Part shown: positions 21,765 through 34,140 of the stretch, in pieces
Layout of the letters: every line of letters starts with the position of its first letter
Position numbering within the stretch: position 1 is the stretch's first letter
NCBI GenBank assembly: GCA_033065855.1
Contig: JAVXUO010001974.1
Span: 1 to 64,000 of the forward strand
Length of the DNA stretch: 64,000 nucleotides
Reading direction: 5' to 3'
From: Escallonia rubra
Taxonomy: Eukaryota > Streptophyta > Magnoliopsida > Escalloniales > Escalloniaceae
Translations under genes and position numbers: made by a program
Notes under the pieces: model-generated
The model's input: the letters and a program-made list of their open reading frames with translations, nothing else
Told to the model about the DNA's origin: nothing
Database searches by the model: none

Positions 21765-22554
21765 TAGCCTGTTTGTGAGTTTTGAGATGAGAGAAAAGAA
21801 AAGAAAAGAAGAGAAAGGAAGAGAAAAGAAAGGAAGAGAAGGGAAGACAACTTTCCTTTCCCCTGTTTGTGAGTTTAAGAAAGAAAAGAAAATATCATTC
21901 ATTTCTCTTGTTTGTGAGTTCAGCAGAAAAGAAAAGAAAAGACACTCGGTTACATATATACCCTTAAACTATATCGTCATAATTCTAACCAAGATCATGA
22001 TGTATGATACTAAAAAAGAATATGATTTTAAGAGGAAAATAAATTAGTCATCAATGATATCATACAAAATTCATACCATATAAATGTAATAAGTCTTACA
22101 TCACTGGTTAATATCACAATAGAAAAAAAAACAAGAAGTAGTCATGAGTTGACTACAAACATTCCAACATCCAAATCTGATTAATGTCACACTAAAAGTA
22201 AAACAATCAGTTCTGAGTCAACTTTAACATTTAAAATAATTATTTGTTTGTAAGTAAAATGAGAAGTGCTTGAAAGGAACCCTAAAATCTAAAAGTTTTT
22301 AAAAATTTAGTCTTCATTATTTGAAGGGTAATACGGGCAGTTTTAAAATATTACTTGCGAGAATTTCCTTTCTCTCCGTTTCTTCCCAATTTTGGGAGGA
22401 AAGATTTAAAGAAAAGAGGTCCAAACTTTCCTCTCTTTTCTTTTCTCTTTTCTCTCCTAAAAAAAACTCACAAACCAGAGAAAAGGAAAGAAATGAGCCA
22501 CTTTCATTTCTTTTCCTCTCATTTCTCTCCTAAAAAAAACTCACAAATAAGCTA
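21765..22554. mobile_element. Foldback MITE, possibly Tourist/PIF-Harbinger type
   Basis: The left end TAGCCTGTTTGTGAGTTTTG matches the reverse complement of the right end, TAGCTTATTTGTGAGTTTTT. Both sides carry TAA (21762-21764 and 22555-22557), fitting a 3-bp TWA target duplication. The TTTGTGAGTTT motif followed by GAAAAGAAAAG-like purine tracts repeats inside the left arm (about 21862 and 21908), and its complement repeats inside the right arm (about 22465), so the ends look multiplied. It has no transposase. Open frames here are purine- or pyrimidine-tract artefacts. Confidence 0.6.
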
Positions 22555-22582
22555 TAAAAGAATGAAACTTGTCTCTCCCCTT

Positions 22583-22588
<6 letters not shown>

Positions 22589-22630
<42 letters not shown>
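22589..22630. repeat. (CT)n microsatellite
   Basis: About 21 uninterrupted CT dinucleotides follow a pyrimidine-rich lead-in, next to the MITE. Confidence 0.95.
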
Positions 22631-22634
<4 letters not shown>

Positions 22635-25447
22635 ACCGAGTGTTTTACTTTGGGCTTTATTCTGGCAGGCCATTGTGGTGGAGTTTAGGCCGTGGTACAT
22701 GCTCATTTATGGTTCTTGGATCAGTGGTCGTGGGTGTTGCCATTCGTTGTTAGTGACATTGGAATATGGGATGCCCATGGTTTCAAGATAATGGAGATTT
22801 GGGCATGGGATGTGGTCAGAGCAATTCTTTTGGCACGACGTGGGGCCATTGTAGTTGCAGAAATTGGGCTAGGCCGATCAATGGGTTCGATGCGATGCGC
22901 GGGACTGAGTTAGGTGGCCTGCGAAGCAATTCGCCATCTTTTTCCAGGTGTAACAACGGTGTCTTCTTCAGTTTACAATGACGATGTGAGATCATCAGTG
23001 GGTGCGGTGGACCTGCTTCTACATCCTAAATTTGGTCAGCTAGCTGATTTGAGTGCTAATTGAATTGGTTTTCCAGACCTACCCTTTTTCTATTATTTTA
23101 TTTTTCTGGGTTGGGGGGGAGGTTCAGAGGACGATCCTAATTTCCTTTTTGCTTGTACACAACGCGTGCCTAAGGTTTGTACTAAACCAGGCCGTTTATG
23201 CATGTATAAATCCTCAGGCATCCGAATTTGCCATTAGAAAACCCAAGAAACTAAAGGCCGAATTACTAGTTTATGAAAATAATTGTCCTATTCAATATAT
23301 ATTAGGTAATTGTCCTAAATAAATTGCAAAATGATGTAAAAGTCTTATCTCAGAATACAAGCACAGGCATAATACCTGGAATGTGGCTCCATTGTGGGTG
23401 ACATCCCGGGCAACAGGATCATCGATGCATTGATGTAATGGCACACCATGTCCTCCATATCATACGAGTCGTTACTTTTGGTGAAAGTTGCGCCCCTGTC
23501 CTTTCTGGCATCATGGCATGACGCTGTTCATTGAACGGAAGATAATATGGAACATCAATACAGCACCACACAAATACAGTTTAGAGAACATAGATCACTA
23601 TACACCTATACAATTTTGTCAGACTACTTATTGACCTCGATAATACAGATTAAATTCTCCAGCTGTCAAATTCTTCAATTCATGATTTCACATTACTCAG
23701 CCAACCTAAACCCACACTGCAATATAAAAATCCCGTAAATGAACTTAAACGCTTGATAAGTTTAGAACTACTGTCCCTTTTCGCAGGACAAAGAGTTAAT
23801 GAAAGCAAATGTCAATGCAAATCCCCATTCATAACAAATATTGCATCTGCTTAAGTTGAGTTTACCAGTTTTTATCTTAAAGGGGAACAAAGATCAGTAA
23901 GTGCCGATGATGGATAGGGGAACTAACCCACAAATTTTGCACTGAGTGATTACAATCTATCCATCTTTTGCTACAGCTTAATGTGCATTTATTTTCAAGT
24001 CCTAATTCTGACAGGATGAAATGTATCACGATGAACATAGATGGGTAATTCGCATACAGACTCCTCGTGGTTTGGGCGAGTACCAAAAAGAGACCTCCTC
24101 TTCCATTCTATGCAAGTGACCTCTTGTGGTGCTTATTGTGTTGCAGCCGTTAAATGTAACAGGATAGATAAAAAGTCTAATTTATCCCTTACAATTATGT
24201 GCTCCACGATCTTCCCACCATCATCCTCCCTTGTTCCAAAACCCTGAAGATATTTCGATCCCATAGCACCAGGCTAGACATGGCTGTCGGTTGGGACTGG
24301 TAGTGGCGGCACACATAGTAGGGCTGGTGGTGGCGGCGGACAGGTCTGGGGTGGTGGTGGATGGGGTTGGGTACAGTGAGGGTGGCAGCTAGGATTAGGT
24401 TTGGTTGGAGGAGAGAAGAGATTCGTACATGAGTGGGAGAGACAAAGAGGCAGAGGCTATTATATATAGTCATTTTTATGCATCAATTTGTCCGGAACGC
24501 ACTGTTAAGAGCGTATTGCATCCCGTCAATTAAGACGATTTTTCTTACGGTTGCAACGAAATGCGGACCGTTTACAAAAAATGGAAGCAGAAGTGTCTTT
24601 TTGCAACTCACCGAAACCACGAGAGCTATGTATGCAAAGTTTTCATGAATTCCCTAACAAGAAGATGCCAACACCAAGGACGACGCTAAGTTATAGACCG
24701 CCTTTGGTCTCCTCTTTGGCACTGATCTGCCAATTATTTTACAAAAAGCGATGGCAATTCTTCATGCATACTATGTAGGGCTTAGAGAGATTTTTCTCAT
24801 TATTAACTCGAGCAAAGAACTTCTTGAAAATAGCAAATTGAATAATCTTCATTCCGTTAGATAGAGTAACGTCATCAAACAAGTTATAAGTTTTTGGTGC
24901 ATAATGAATGAGAGCGGTCATGGCTCTTCAAAATACCTGCACATGCATTCTCTAATGCAGCCAGCCAGCAGAACTTATGTGACAGACTGTCCTCCTGGAA
25001 TGAACAGAAGAAGGTTGGCTCCTTCAAGAATATTGAGAAAACTATGGCTATAAACAGCAAAATGCATCTCCAACATACTCTGTTGGTGTGTGCTCCTTTG
25101 CAAGAACACATACCTGCATGTTATACGTCGACATTAACATGTCATCGCCGTCATTGCAACGATGAGCCACCACGCTGCTGTGGTAAATCATCGAGCTCCT
25201 TACGAGGCGCTACTGACCGGCGGACATTTCACCGCCGGCTTCGTCTCGTGCCATCTCACTACCATCGGCAAATCAGGCTCCGTCCGCGCCAGGTGCAGAT
25301 CTGTCGCCGTGATGCCAACACTAATCTGTCCGCAAGCGTAACCATGACTTTCGTTGTTGCGACACTATCGCCTCTGCACCTCTTACGCCTTCTCCATCTT
25401 CGGCAACCTCGCTAACTCCGGCGTTCGTCCAACTTCTCCCCTGAGAG
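22631..25447. other. Unassigned intergenic sequence
   Basis: Nothing I can name. Several frames of 60-130 codons exist (for example 22692-22913, 23053-23322 and 25044-25415) but lack known motifs. The segment 24290-24375 is a GGT-rich tract. The stretch 25130-25330 is locally GC-richer but shows no clear domain or splice structure. Confidence 0.4.
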
Positions 25448-25490
25448 TGGAGAGGGAGAGAGAGCGAGAGAGAGAGAGAGAGAGAGAGAA
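25448..25490. repeat. (GA)n microsatellite
   Basis: A GA-dinucleotide run, slightly interrupted near the start, in an otherwise non-coding region. Confidence 0.92.
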
Positions 25491-25536
25491 GAGACAAGGG
25501 AAACTGGGTCAAAGAGAGAAGAGGTAAGAGATGAGA

Positions 25537-25655
25537 GAGATCTCAAAAGGACAAGGATAATATTGTGTGTGATCTCAAAAGGACAAGGATGCCATTGTGT
25601 GTCCGAACCAAAGGACGAGGATACTATTGTATGTCCAAACCAAAGGAAAAAAGGT
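25537..25655. repeat. Degenerate tandem repeat, about 30-40 bp unit
   Basis: Three to four units share CAAAGGACRAGGAT followed by ATTGTGTGT or ATTGTATGT, for example from 25545, 25573 and 25607. No function is inferred. Confidence 0.65.
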
Positions 25656-28559
25656 GAAAGCGAGAGTTCGCACGCTTGGGATTATGACCGTTAGAGGTGG
25701 CAAACTGGGCAGGTAGGTGGAGTTTAAATGTGAGTTAAATGCGTTAGGTATAAATGGGTTTCCATATCAACTCATTTTATTAATTGGGTTTTTATTGCAG
25801 GTTAATTGGGTTGTATCTTAATTCTTAAATGGGTTGATTTCACACATTAGTCCAGGTAAATATTATTGACACTCTCTACTCCTCATTTTCTTCATCACCA
25901 GCAACGCCTGTTACACCAAAAATCACTGTCACTACCACACCAACAACGGCTATATCACGCAACGCCTGTTGCACCAATAAGGATCGTGCACCTGATCTTG
26001 GACTTTTTGTAATCTGCTTTATTTAGTCAATGCTGGAGTAAATGGTAGTTAGATATACCATTGAAAGCTTCTGCATAAGAGGAGCCTTAATTGCCAATTG
26101 ATGTATGTCCATCAGTAGAACTCGTTCTGATGCCTTGGCACACTACTAATAGCTTACTCAAAGCTATTAGCTAGTGAGCAAATATACTGGGAAAATAGTT
26201 AATGATCCCCTTATTATACGCGATGTGTGTTTTATTTCCTCTACCTCAAAATTAAGTACTAAAATCCTTTATTGGTCACCTTAAGTGAACTGTTGATTTT
26301 AAGGGCGCATGATCAACGCATGTTGACTGACAAATTTCTAAAAAAATGACCATTTTGCCCTCCATCACTTCCACCCCCTCTTCACTCCCCTTGTCAACGT
26401 CCTTCCCCACACCCCCTACAATGCCCACCATTGGAACCCGAACTGACCTGCAAATTTCGGTTATGTCCGTTTCAGGTACGGGTTACCTGATTTTACTCGA
26501 ATATCTCCCGTATATTAATAAAATTTTGGGATTTTAGTTCACGTATCTCCTCTTTCTCTTTTTCTTTGGCTTTTTCTTTCTCTATCTCTCACTCTAATTT
26601 GTTGTCCCCCCTCCCTTTCTAGCTATCTCAATTACGTAATTTGTTACACACACCACACTACATACGACCACACTACACATGACCACACCTCACAGATTTG
26701 TTGCCTGATGTCCACATCAGCCCTCGCCATTGTCATGGTCGTCGATGTCTTTTTTGTCCATACTTCACAGATCTGTCACCTACCGTCCATGTCATATGTC
26801 GCCGCCGTCATCCGACCATTGTTATCCATACCTCACAGATTTTTCGTTAACTCATCGTCGTCCAACTAGTATTATGTGGGTGCAAAATCAAGCCCCTATG
26901 ACATATATACAAAGTTTTGACAAAGGGGGTCATGGGAGCTAGGGATGGAGTAGATTGTTGGTTGATGATGATAAGTTTAATGGACCACCAATCCACCATG
27001 GCATAGAGATAATTGGAGAAGGCACAGGACTAGTTTACCGGCAGGTATACCCGAACCGCCTGGGTACTGTACGAGTATAAGGAAGGACTATTCAAAAAAA
27101 AATTATGTATTTCTTATCTGTACAGGTGCGAGTATTACCATAACCCGCAGGTTGCCCCATTTTCCAGGTTTCCCATCCCCCATCACCTAACACACATGCG
27201 CGCGTGCGCACTATACGCATCCATGTATACACCCAGTTGGTTTCTTTGATGAATTCGGGAGCAAGACGTGGTGAGTGTGTGTTTTTATTAGGTAATGTGT
27301 ATAGCGGACGGAGGAGGGGGGACTGTGGTGTGTGTTTGTGCAGAGTGGGGTAATTATGCGAATTGGTGTGTTTTGTGTATGTGTGTGTGGAATTATCTGT
27401 GCGTGTATGTTTGGGGGTATGTTTTTCAGGAAATAATAGAAAGCTACTATATCAAAAATGAAAATTAGCATAACAAACTTATCAAAAATTGAGCAGATTA
27501 AGGTATATGATGTACTGTCGTTGAGAGTAGTTTTGCCCCCTCAGAGATAATATCTAGGTACTAAAGGTCTCATACGGGTACCCTACAGGATTCAACAGTC
27601 TCTTATTTGCTAATGCATAATAATATAATGAAGGTTACATGAATAACCTTTTGCTTGCTTTTATCACTGAAAATGAGAGAATAATTTTTTATGTGTTTAA
27701 AATCAGAGGAGAGGTTTTTCTTTAAGTGATAAAATGAGCAAAAGTTAACGACCAGCACAATAAAAAACAGTAATTAATTTCGACAGGTTGGGATTATATT
27801 TTGGCATTTGTATTGATCATAAAACCACATGTGTAAAAATGTGCTATCATTGGTCAGCAGAAAACCCAAAATGTTCTAGAAAATATTCAATAAAATTTTA
27901 GCAAAAAAGTGCCACCATCGGGCCCGCGAGGGCTTTTGGACTGCGACTTGCACCCCCACACTTGCACGTAGTAACATGTTACGCCCGATTAAATAGCTTT
28001 TTTTTTGGTGAATTCTTTAAATTGGTTTTGGAATGGTTAGGCCTAAGCCAAACTCACATGCGTGTGCGAGTCCACCTTTACTAGGTTGTTATTAAGCTGA
28101 ACATGCCTAGAAATTCTAATAAACCAATGTCACTTTTGTAATCTCTCTAATGTAGGATTTCGAGTTTTGCATAACTTATACAAGTTCAAGCAAGCAAGCT
28201 TGAGGATAATTTCATGGATGAAAACAGTTGATTTTTGGATTGGAAATACTTGTAATTTGTTCACCAAATACAACAATCGCCTACATATTTCCAACACAAA
28301 ATGAAAGATTAAAGTGGTAATAAATTAAAAGTGTAAGCAAGAAATGCTTAAGCATCGGTGTCTTTTGGACTATGAACCAATGCACAGGGTGGATAACAAG
28401 AAATTTGTGAAATTTTAATATCTCTATAAACTCTTGATTGTGGACTGGGAGTATATTTCAACCACACTACGTACTAAAATCCTCTGAGCAAGGTTGTTCA
28501 TCGCAGTTTTGGCACGCATTTTGGCCATGTATCATACCTGCATTTCATGAGTGCTCTAG
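25656..28559. other. Unassigned AT-rich intergenic sequence with GT-rich patch
   Basis: No gene is supported. The region 25685-25830 has the GAGGTGGCAAACTGGGCAGG style seen in many dispersed plant repeats. 26430-26510 and 27010-27175 contain GGTACGGGTTACC and AACCCGCAGG pieces of the same kind. 27190-27210 is alternating purine-pyrimidine (CATGCGCGCGTGCGCAC) and 27260-27420 is GT-rich. Confidence 0.4.
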
Positions 28560-28859
28560 AGAAATTTCCTAAGCTCTCATAGAGGCGGCCCCAACTTGAC
28601 AATCATATAGGCGAATCCATCAAGTATGTAAAGCAATGAAACATGCCAACCAACTTGAGGTATCGATTTGATTAGGAGCTAATGCTCAACCTCGAATGTT
28701 GCAATTATACTCTAGCCTAAACCATAGGAATTGACTGTCACCATAAAAATTTGGGATAGTGTCTCGACTAATCAACTAGTGGATTGTTCTTACCCATATG
28801 AACCTAATTCTTGGGATCACCATTCACATAGGTTGGATTCCACCATTGTTGACCTTTGG
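28560..28859 (-). other. Ty1/copia 3' non-coding region (probable)
   Basis: Minus-strand sequence directly downstream of the copia pol remnant. On that strand it includes ACCTATGTGAATGGTGATCC and CCCAAGAATTAGGTTC, the style of spacer found between copia pol and the 3' LTR. I could not delimit an LTR. Confidence 0.4.
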
Positions 28860-30430
28860 TCTGGGCATAAGTTCATTCCCCTCAATGTGTTTTTCACTAG
28901 CTTAATGCTTAGTGGTTTCATCAGAAGATTAGCGAAGTTCAACTCTGACTTCACAATATTAAGGGATATCAGCTCATCATTCAATAGTTGTTGCGCAATG
29001 TTATGTCTTAGGCAAATGTGTATACTTTTGCCATTAATGGCGTCTATCGCTGGCTGTCACACAGCATCGATACAGATAGAACTGGTCTCATCTGTAAAGA
29101 GATGTTGAGCCATTGTGCTTTAGTACCTCATATCTCTAAGGCAATGAACTCATATTCCATCATAGGCCGAGTTAGGCGAGTCTGCTTGGAAGATCTTCAA
29201 GAGACTCATCCTCCTTCAAGAGCAAAATACAGCCACTCATAGATTTTATCTCATCTGCATCATAGATCATTTTAGCATCATAATATTCTTCTAATTATAC
29301 TCAAAATCCATGAAAGCATAAAGAATACTCCATGGTAACTTTCAGATTTTTAAGAACTCTATGTAAAGTACTCCAATGATCTTTACTCGGATTATGCGTT
29401 TATCTACTAGGTTTACGCATGCTACATCAGGTCTTATGCTATTCATGAAAGTGACGGGGCTACTAATTACTTGAGCATAATTCAGGCTGAGATATACCAC
29501 TGTCTTTAACTCTTTTTTAATCAAATACTAGCATCATATGGAGTGCAAACAGGGTACAATCAAAATGACCGAATTTCCTTAACAATTTTTCCAATAATGT
29601 TCTTGAGAAATCATATGCAATTACTTATTTTATTCGATTTAATTCCAAGATTAACGCTTATCTCACCTAAATCCTTCATGTCAAATATAGAAGAGAGAAA
29701 GATTTTTTGTCTCGTTGTTTACATAAATGCTTGTTCCAATAATTAGCATATCATCCACATACAAGCATATAATAATACCAGAGTTTTTTTTATCAGAAAC
29801 TTGCAATAAATGCATTTATCAACTTCATTCAGAGAATAGCCGTTTATTGTCATCACACTATCAAATTTACCATGCCACTGCTTAGGGGCTTGTTTAAGAC
29901 CATAAAATGATTTAACAAGTCTACAAACTTTTTTTTTATTACTCATGGTCACAAACTCTTCTAGTTGGTGCATGTCAGTTCCTTCCTAAAGTTCTAACTC
30001 GAACCTGTTCTAAAAAAGTCAAGGTATTTCAACTTGTTGGTTGACACGGACAAAGTAATTGACAAATGCAGTTTTAACATTCATTTGATGTATGATTAGC
30101 TTATGCATTGCTACTGAAGCAATCAATACTCGAATGGATAAAGTTCTAGCAACAAGTGAGTAATGCCGAAGTAATCTTGGTCTTTCTTTTTAGTATAGCC
30201 CTTCAAAACCAATCTAGCCTTGAATTTCTCGATTGTACCATCAAGTTTTAGTTTTCTTTTGAAAATCCATTTGCACCCTGTTGGTTTAGCACTTGGTGGT
30301 AGGTCTACCAATTCCCAAGTATGATTTGACATTATAGATTCAATTTCACTGTTTATAGCCTCCTTCCAAAAGGAGCATCAAAAGAGTTTACATCATCTTT
30401 AAAGGATAAAGAATCATCCTCCAAGAAGAA
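28860..30430 (-). pseudogene. Ty1/copia pol remnant: reverse transcriptase and RNase H
   Basis: Minus-strand translation from 30430 gives APFWKEAINSEIESIMSNHT and GCKWIFKRKLKLDGTIEKFK, then KKVCRLVKSFYGLKQAPKQW and a YVDD box (IICLYVDDMLI at about 29745-29775, in a different frame). Further on come LNYAQVISSPVTFMNSIRPD and the RNase H tail with IHICLRHNIAQQLLNDELIS and SELNFANLLMKPLSIKLV near 28890. The order and motifs are those of copia RT-RNase H. There are many stops and several frameshifts, and the segment between KGYTKKKDQDYF and the LVKSFYGLKQ motif is damaged. Gag, protease and integrase are not seen, so it is a truncated dead copy. Confidence 0.88.
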
Positions 30431-30559
30431 GGTGTAGAAATCCTCTCCTAGGATATGAAAGGTATACAATGGAAAAATACACAAAATGCAGCTTTTTACT
30501 TGAATTGAAATTGAAAAAAAAAAGGATCAAATCTATAGTCAACTCATTAACTTGATACA

Positions 30560-31400
30560 CAAAAAGTCACAACCACCAACCAAGCCCACCGCCACCTGCG
30601 ACTATGTCCACCAAACCCATCACCACCCCTGAGAACTGTCACCAATCCTATCACCACTCGTTAACACCACCAAACCCTTAAGAAATCCATTAACCATCTG
30701 TAAGCAACACACAATACCAAAACTGCCAACCCCTTCAAAACCCAACACCGCCGACCATAGCAACCACCACACCCTATAAATCCTCATCCAACACATTACA
30801 ATCAACCATATCCAACCCCATAGCTTTGAACCCCAACTCTACCCGTGCTCTTACTTTCTCTTTATCAAAGTTAGTATAGCATCACCAGTCCGCCACCACT
30901 ACTGTAGCACAATACCATCACCCGCTCCACCACGTCAATCCACTACCATCATAACCATAACTCTTCTAATCCACCACGCAGCCACCTATTGCTGCCAACG
31001 ACACCAGCAAGAAATCACTACTCTGTTGATAACCGCTACAACCACATCATGGGCACATCGAACCACTACAAACCATCACATTTCATGATATAAATAGAAA
31101 CTACCACTGGTCAGTGCACCAGTAACAACAAAAAATTAAACTGGTGGTGGTAGTAGATCTGATAATGCAATGTAGGGTTGGGGAGGTAAAGATGGCACAA
31201 GGAGAATGGCTTAAGCATTGGTGTAGATCGATAGTCTTGGTGGTTCGTTGCTTAGATGATGGTGGTGAGTCGGTGTTGGGTGGGCAAGGGAAGGCTGGTG
31301 GTATGTGGAGATAATAGAGGAGAGATGGATTCCCGATGGTACGGTGGTCGACAGTGAGGCTGATGTTTGGTGGGTTTTGGGGTGGATGGAAATGGGTGGT
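30560..31400. repeat. ACC-rich tract followed by GGT-rich tract
   Basis: 30560-31090 is rich in ACC/CAC triplets on the plus strand, and 31140-31400 is rich in GGT/GTG. The switch of strand bias gives potential base-pairing between the halves. The minus-strand frames of 148 and 86 codons at 31101-31547 come from this composition and hold only Pro/Ser/Thr/His-rich sequence. No gene is supported. Confidence 0.5.
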
Positions 31401-31952
31401 GAAGATGTAGAAGGACTGCCGAAGCAGTGACGGATATTTGGGGAAATTAAAGTGAAGAAAGAAAATGGCAAAATAACAACAACACTCTAGAAATACCAAC
31501 AAAATTTTAAAATTGATGGGACAATTCAGAATCTTGAGTTGGTGCAAGTTGTTTTCAGAGAAAGATAAAAAGAAATTGGCCTAAAGAACTACCTTTTATA
31601 CTTCTCCACTCATCCTTTCATATATAATACTATTCACGATCACACGTGGAGCACGTGGACTGGTTTAACAAAAAAAGTGAACGAACGTCTCTTAGAAGGA
31701 CCAATTAAAATGCTACATTTCAATAAAGGGCTTAATGCATAAGTACCAAATATAGACAGCCGGGGGAGTAGTGGACTCAAAGAACGGGGGTGATTTTGCA
31801 ATATAAGAAAATTTTAATCTAAATGTGTGATATACACAAACAACACAAAAAGATGGTACAAGCATAATACATTTTCAATCTTTTCTAGATATAATTCATG
31901 TAGAGGTGGCAATCACAACCCACTCATTTATCTGTCCAAATTTGCTTACTTA

Positions 31953-31957
31953 AAAAG
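31953..31957. repeat. Target-site duplication AAAAG, left
   Basis: It is identical to 34136-34140. Confidence 0.82.
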
Positions 31958-32265
31958 TGATGCCAAGGAAAGTGGGTTCGTACTTACGTAGAGGTGCCAC
32001 AAATGCTGCAGTCCGAGTCAGATGCCAAGTATGTTGATGTAGGACACAACAAGGGTGGAACAAGGGCAGAGACCAAGGGCTTCCCAGACAGAGCTTGAGG
32101 GTGGCAGTGCTGCGAGGGCGATAGCGCATGATGAATACACGACAACAGTCACAGTCCGATGCTTAGATCCAGAGTCAAGGTCATGTATGTTTCTCTCTCT
32201 AGGATTCTAGAATGAGAAAGTAAAAATGTGAGAGTCTTCCGTCTCGAATGAATTCTCAAGACCTC

Positions 32266-32273
32266 TATTTATA
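32266..32273 (-). promoter_or_regulatory. Candidate LTR TATA box, copy 2
   Basis: TATTTATA on the plus strand is TATAAATA on the minus strand. A G-box (ACACGTGGC on the plus strand, near 32301) lies upstream in the minus direction, as in copy 1. Confidence 0.5.
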
Positions 32274-32659
32274 GAGATTGAGATGATGATGTCATTAACC
32301 GACACGTGGCGCTCCCTGGGAGTGACACGTCACCGGGGGGTCCACGGGTGCCGGTGCTCCACGGACTGTCGGATCGCATATTCACCCGGCCTGCCCCGCA
32401 CAACGTCGCTATGTTTGTCTGGAAAGACTGGCTCCCACTGCATCGGTGTGGCTAGAGAACCCCCTTGATCTAGCCGCAAATCCAAGCCCTTGCGGAGCCT
32501 ACAGGCCTGGCAGCGGTGGGGAAAACCCAATGACCAACTACCAGGTGAACTAGGCGCAATGCCCTCTGAAGACCTGCTCTCGTCTCGGAGTGACCCGAGG
32601 GTCATAGTCCCTAAGGGTACCGACGCAAGCTCCCAGTGCCGAAGCACGTAGGCTAGTCA

Positions 32660-33300
32660 CGTAGGCACCCTGGCGGAGATAGTGTCCCGGAGGAGTCACT
32701 TATTCCGCAGGCCGAGGTAGCATCCTAGAGGAGCCGTCTACCTGGTAGAATGGGAGTCTTCGTGCCGGAGCACTTAGAGCTCCCTGGCAAAGATAGTGTC
32801 CCGGAGGAGTCGCCTATCCCCGAGGGTGAGTCCTTGTGCCGGAGCACTTGGAGCGAGTCAAGGTAGTATCCCGGAGGAGCCGTCTACCCGACTGGCCAAC
32901 GTAGCATCCCGGAGGAGCCGTCTAACTGGCAGAAGGGGAGTTGAAGAGCTCCCTGGCAGAGATAGTGTCCCGGAGGAGTCGCCTATGCCCGCGGGTCAGT
33001 CCGTGTGCCGGAGCACTCGGAGCATGTCAAGGTAGCATCCCGGAGGAACCGTCTACCCGACTGGTCGAGGTAGCATCCTGGCGGAGCCGTCTACCTGACG
33101 GAAGGGGAGTTGAAGAGCTCACTGGCGGAGATAGTGTCCCGGAGGAGTCGCATATCCCCGCAGGTGAGTCCTTGTGCAGAAGCACTCAGAGCACGTCAAG
33201 GTAGCATCCCGGAGGAGCCGTCTACCTGGCGGAATGGGAGTTGAAGAGCTCCCTGGCGGAGATAGTGTCCCGGAGGAGTCGCCTATCCCCGCAGGATGAT
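32660..33300 (-). repeat. About 170-bp tandem repeats in solo LTR 2
   Basis: GATAGTGTCCCGGAGGAGTC recurs near 32668, 32790, 32961, 33130 and 33261. This is the reverse-strand equivalent of the array at 20330-21010. Confidence 0.85.
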
Positions 33301-33519
33301 GTACACTCCGGAGAGTGGGTCGAAGCATGTTCCACGACCAAGGCAAGGTGCGCATGGTGTGGTGAATGAGTGAGGTGCCCGGGGGGCATGTAACATGATT
33401 GTGGCGCATGGGCGCGATGAAGTGAGTAAGGTGCCGGGGGCACGTCTAGTGTGACAAAGAGCCGGAGGGCACGGCTGTATAAGCGGCGCGGCACATGGGA
33501 ACGTCAGAGTTATGTCCGG

Positions 33520-33725
33520 GCGATGGGGTCGCGAAGTGATGTCCATGCGACGGGGTCGCGAGTGATGTCCGGGCGACGGGGTCGCGGAGATGACGTCCGG
33601 ACGACGGGCGACGGGGTCGCGGAGAACACGTCCGGACGACGGGCGACGGGGGTCGCGGAGTTGACGTCCGAACGACGGGGGTCGCGGAGGTGACGTCCGG
33701 ACGACGGGAGACAGGGGTCGCGGAG
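33520..33725 (-). repeat. Expanded GACGGGGTCGCG tandem repeats
   Basis: About six units of GACGGGGTCGCGGAG with a TGACGTCCGGAC-like spacer, against about three in solo LTR 1. The units are CpG-dense. Confidence 0.82.
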
Positions 33726-34135
33726 GATGCAAGGCCTCTTGAAGAGAAGTGAAGGTGCTAAGGATGGAGGCCAAAGCCCAACCCTTGGGGGAAGGCCACA
33801 GCCAACCTCAAGGGGAGGCCGAGGCCGACCCCAAGGGGAAGGCCAAGGCCGAGGCCGACCCCAAGGGGAAGGCCAAGGCCAACCTCCTTGGGCAAGTGCC
33901 ATGGCGCATCGACGGGCCACAGGCGAAGTGCGACGGTCGAAGCGTGATAAGGCTTCGTGCGAAAATGAGCTTTTTAGTGACGAAGTAACGTAATGAAAGT
34001 GAGAAGTGCACGTGACTTGAGCGTGCATGCTTTGACCGGTTGTGAGCGTTGAAAATGATTGTTGCTTGTACGGACGTGTCATGCAAAATGGGACCGCAGT
34101 GGGCCTTTGGGTACGACCAGAATAGGTTGGGAACA

Positions 34136-34140
34136 AAAAG
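34136..34140. repeat. Target-site duplication AAAAG, right
   Basis: It matches 31953-31957. Confidence 0.82.

Larger units (their letters stand above)
31958..34135 (-). mobile_element. Solo LTR, GC-rich family, copy 2 (inverted)
   Basis: This 2178-bp element is the reverse complement of solo LTR 1. On the plus strand it begins TGATGCCAAG and ends GTTGGGAACA, flanked by the perfect 5-bp duplication AAAAG. The two insertions have different TSDs, so they are separate events and not one inverted duplication. The arrays inside differ in length from copy 1. Open frames such as 33283-33774 and 33510-34205 follow the GC-rich repeats and are not genes. Confidence 0.92.

Noticed and set aside
22321..22753. 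Frames with Ser/Leu/Phe repeats around the CT microsatellite
   Set aside because: These are translations of pyrimidine tracts inside a MITE and the (CT)n run.
31101..31547. 148-codon minus-strand frame
   Set aside because: Pro/Ser/His-rich product of GGT/ACC low-complexity DNA; no conserved domain.
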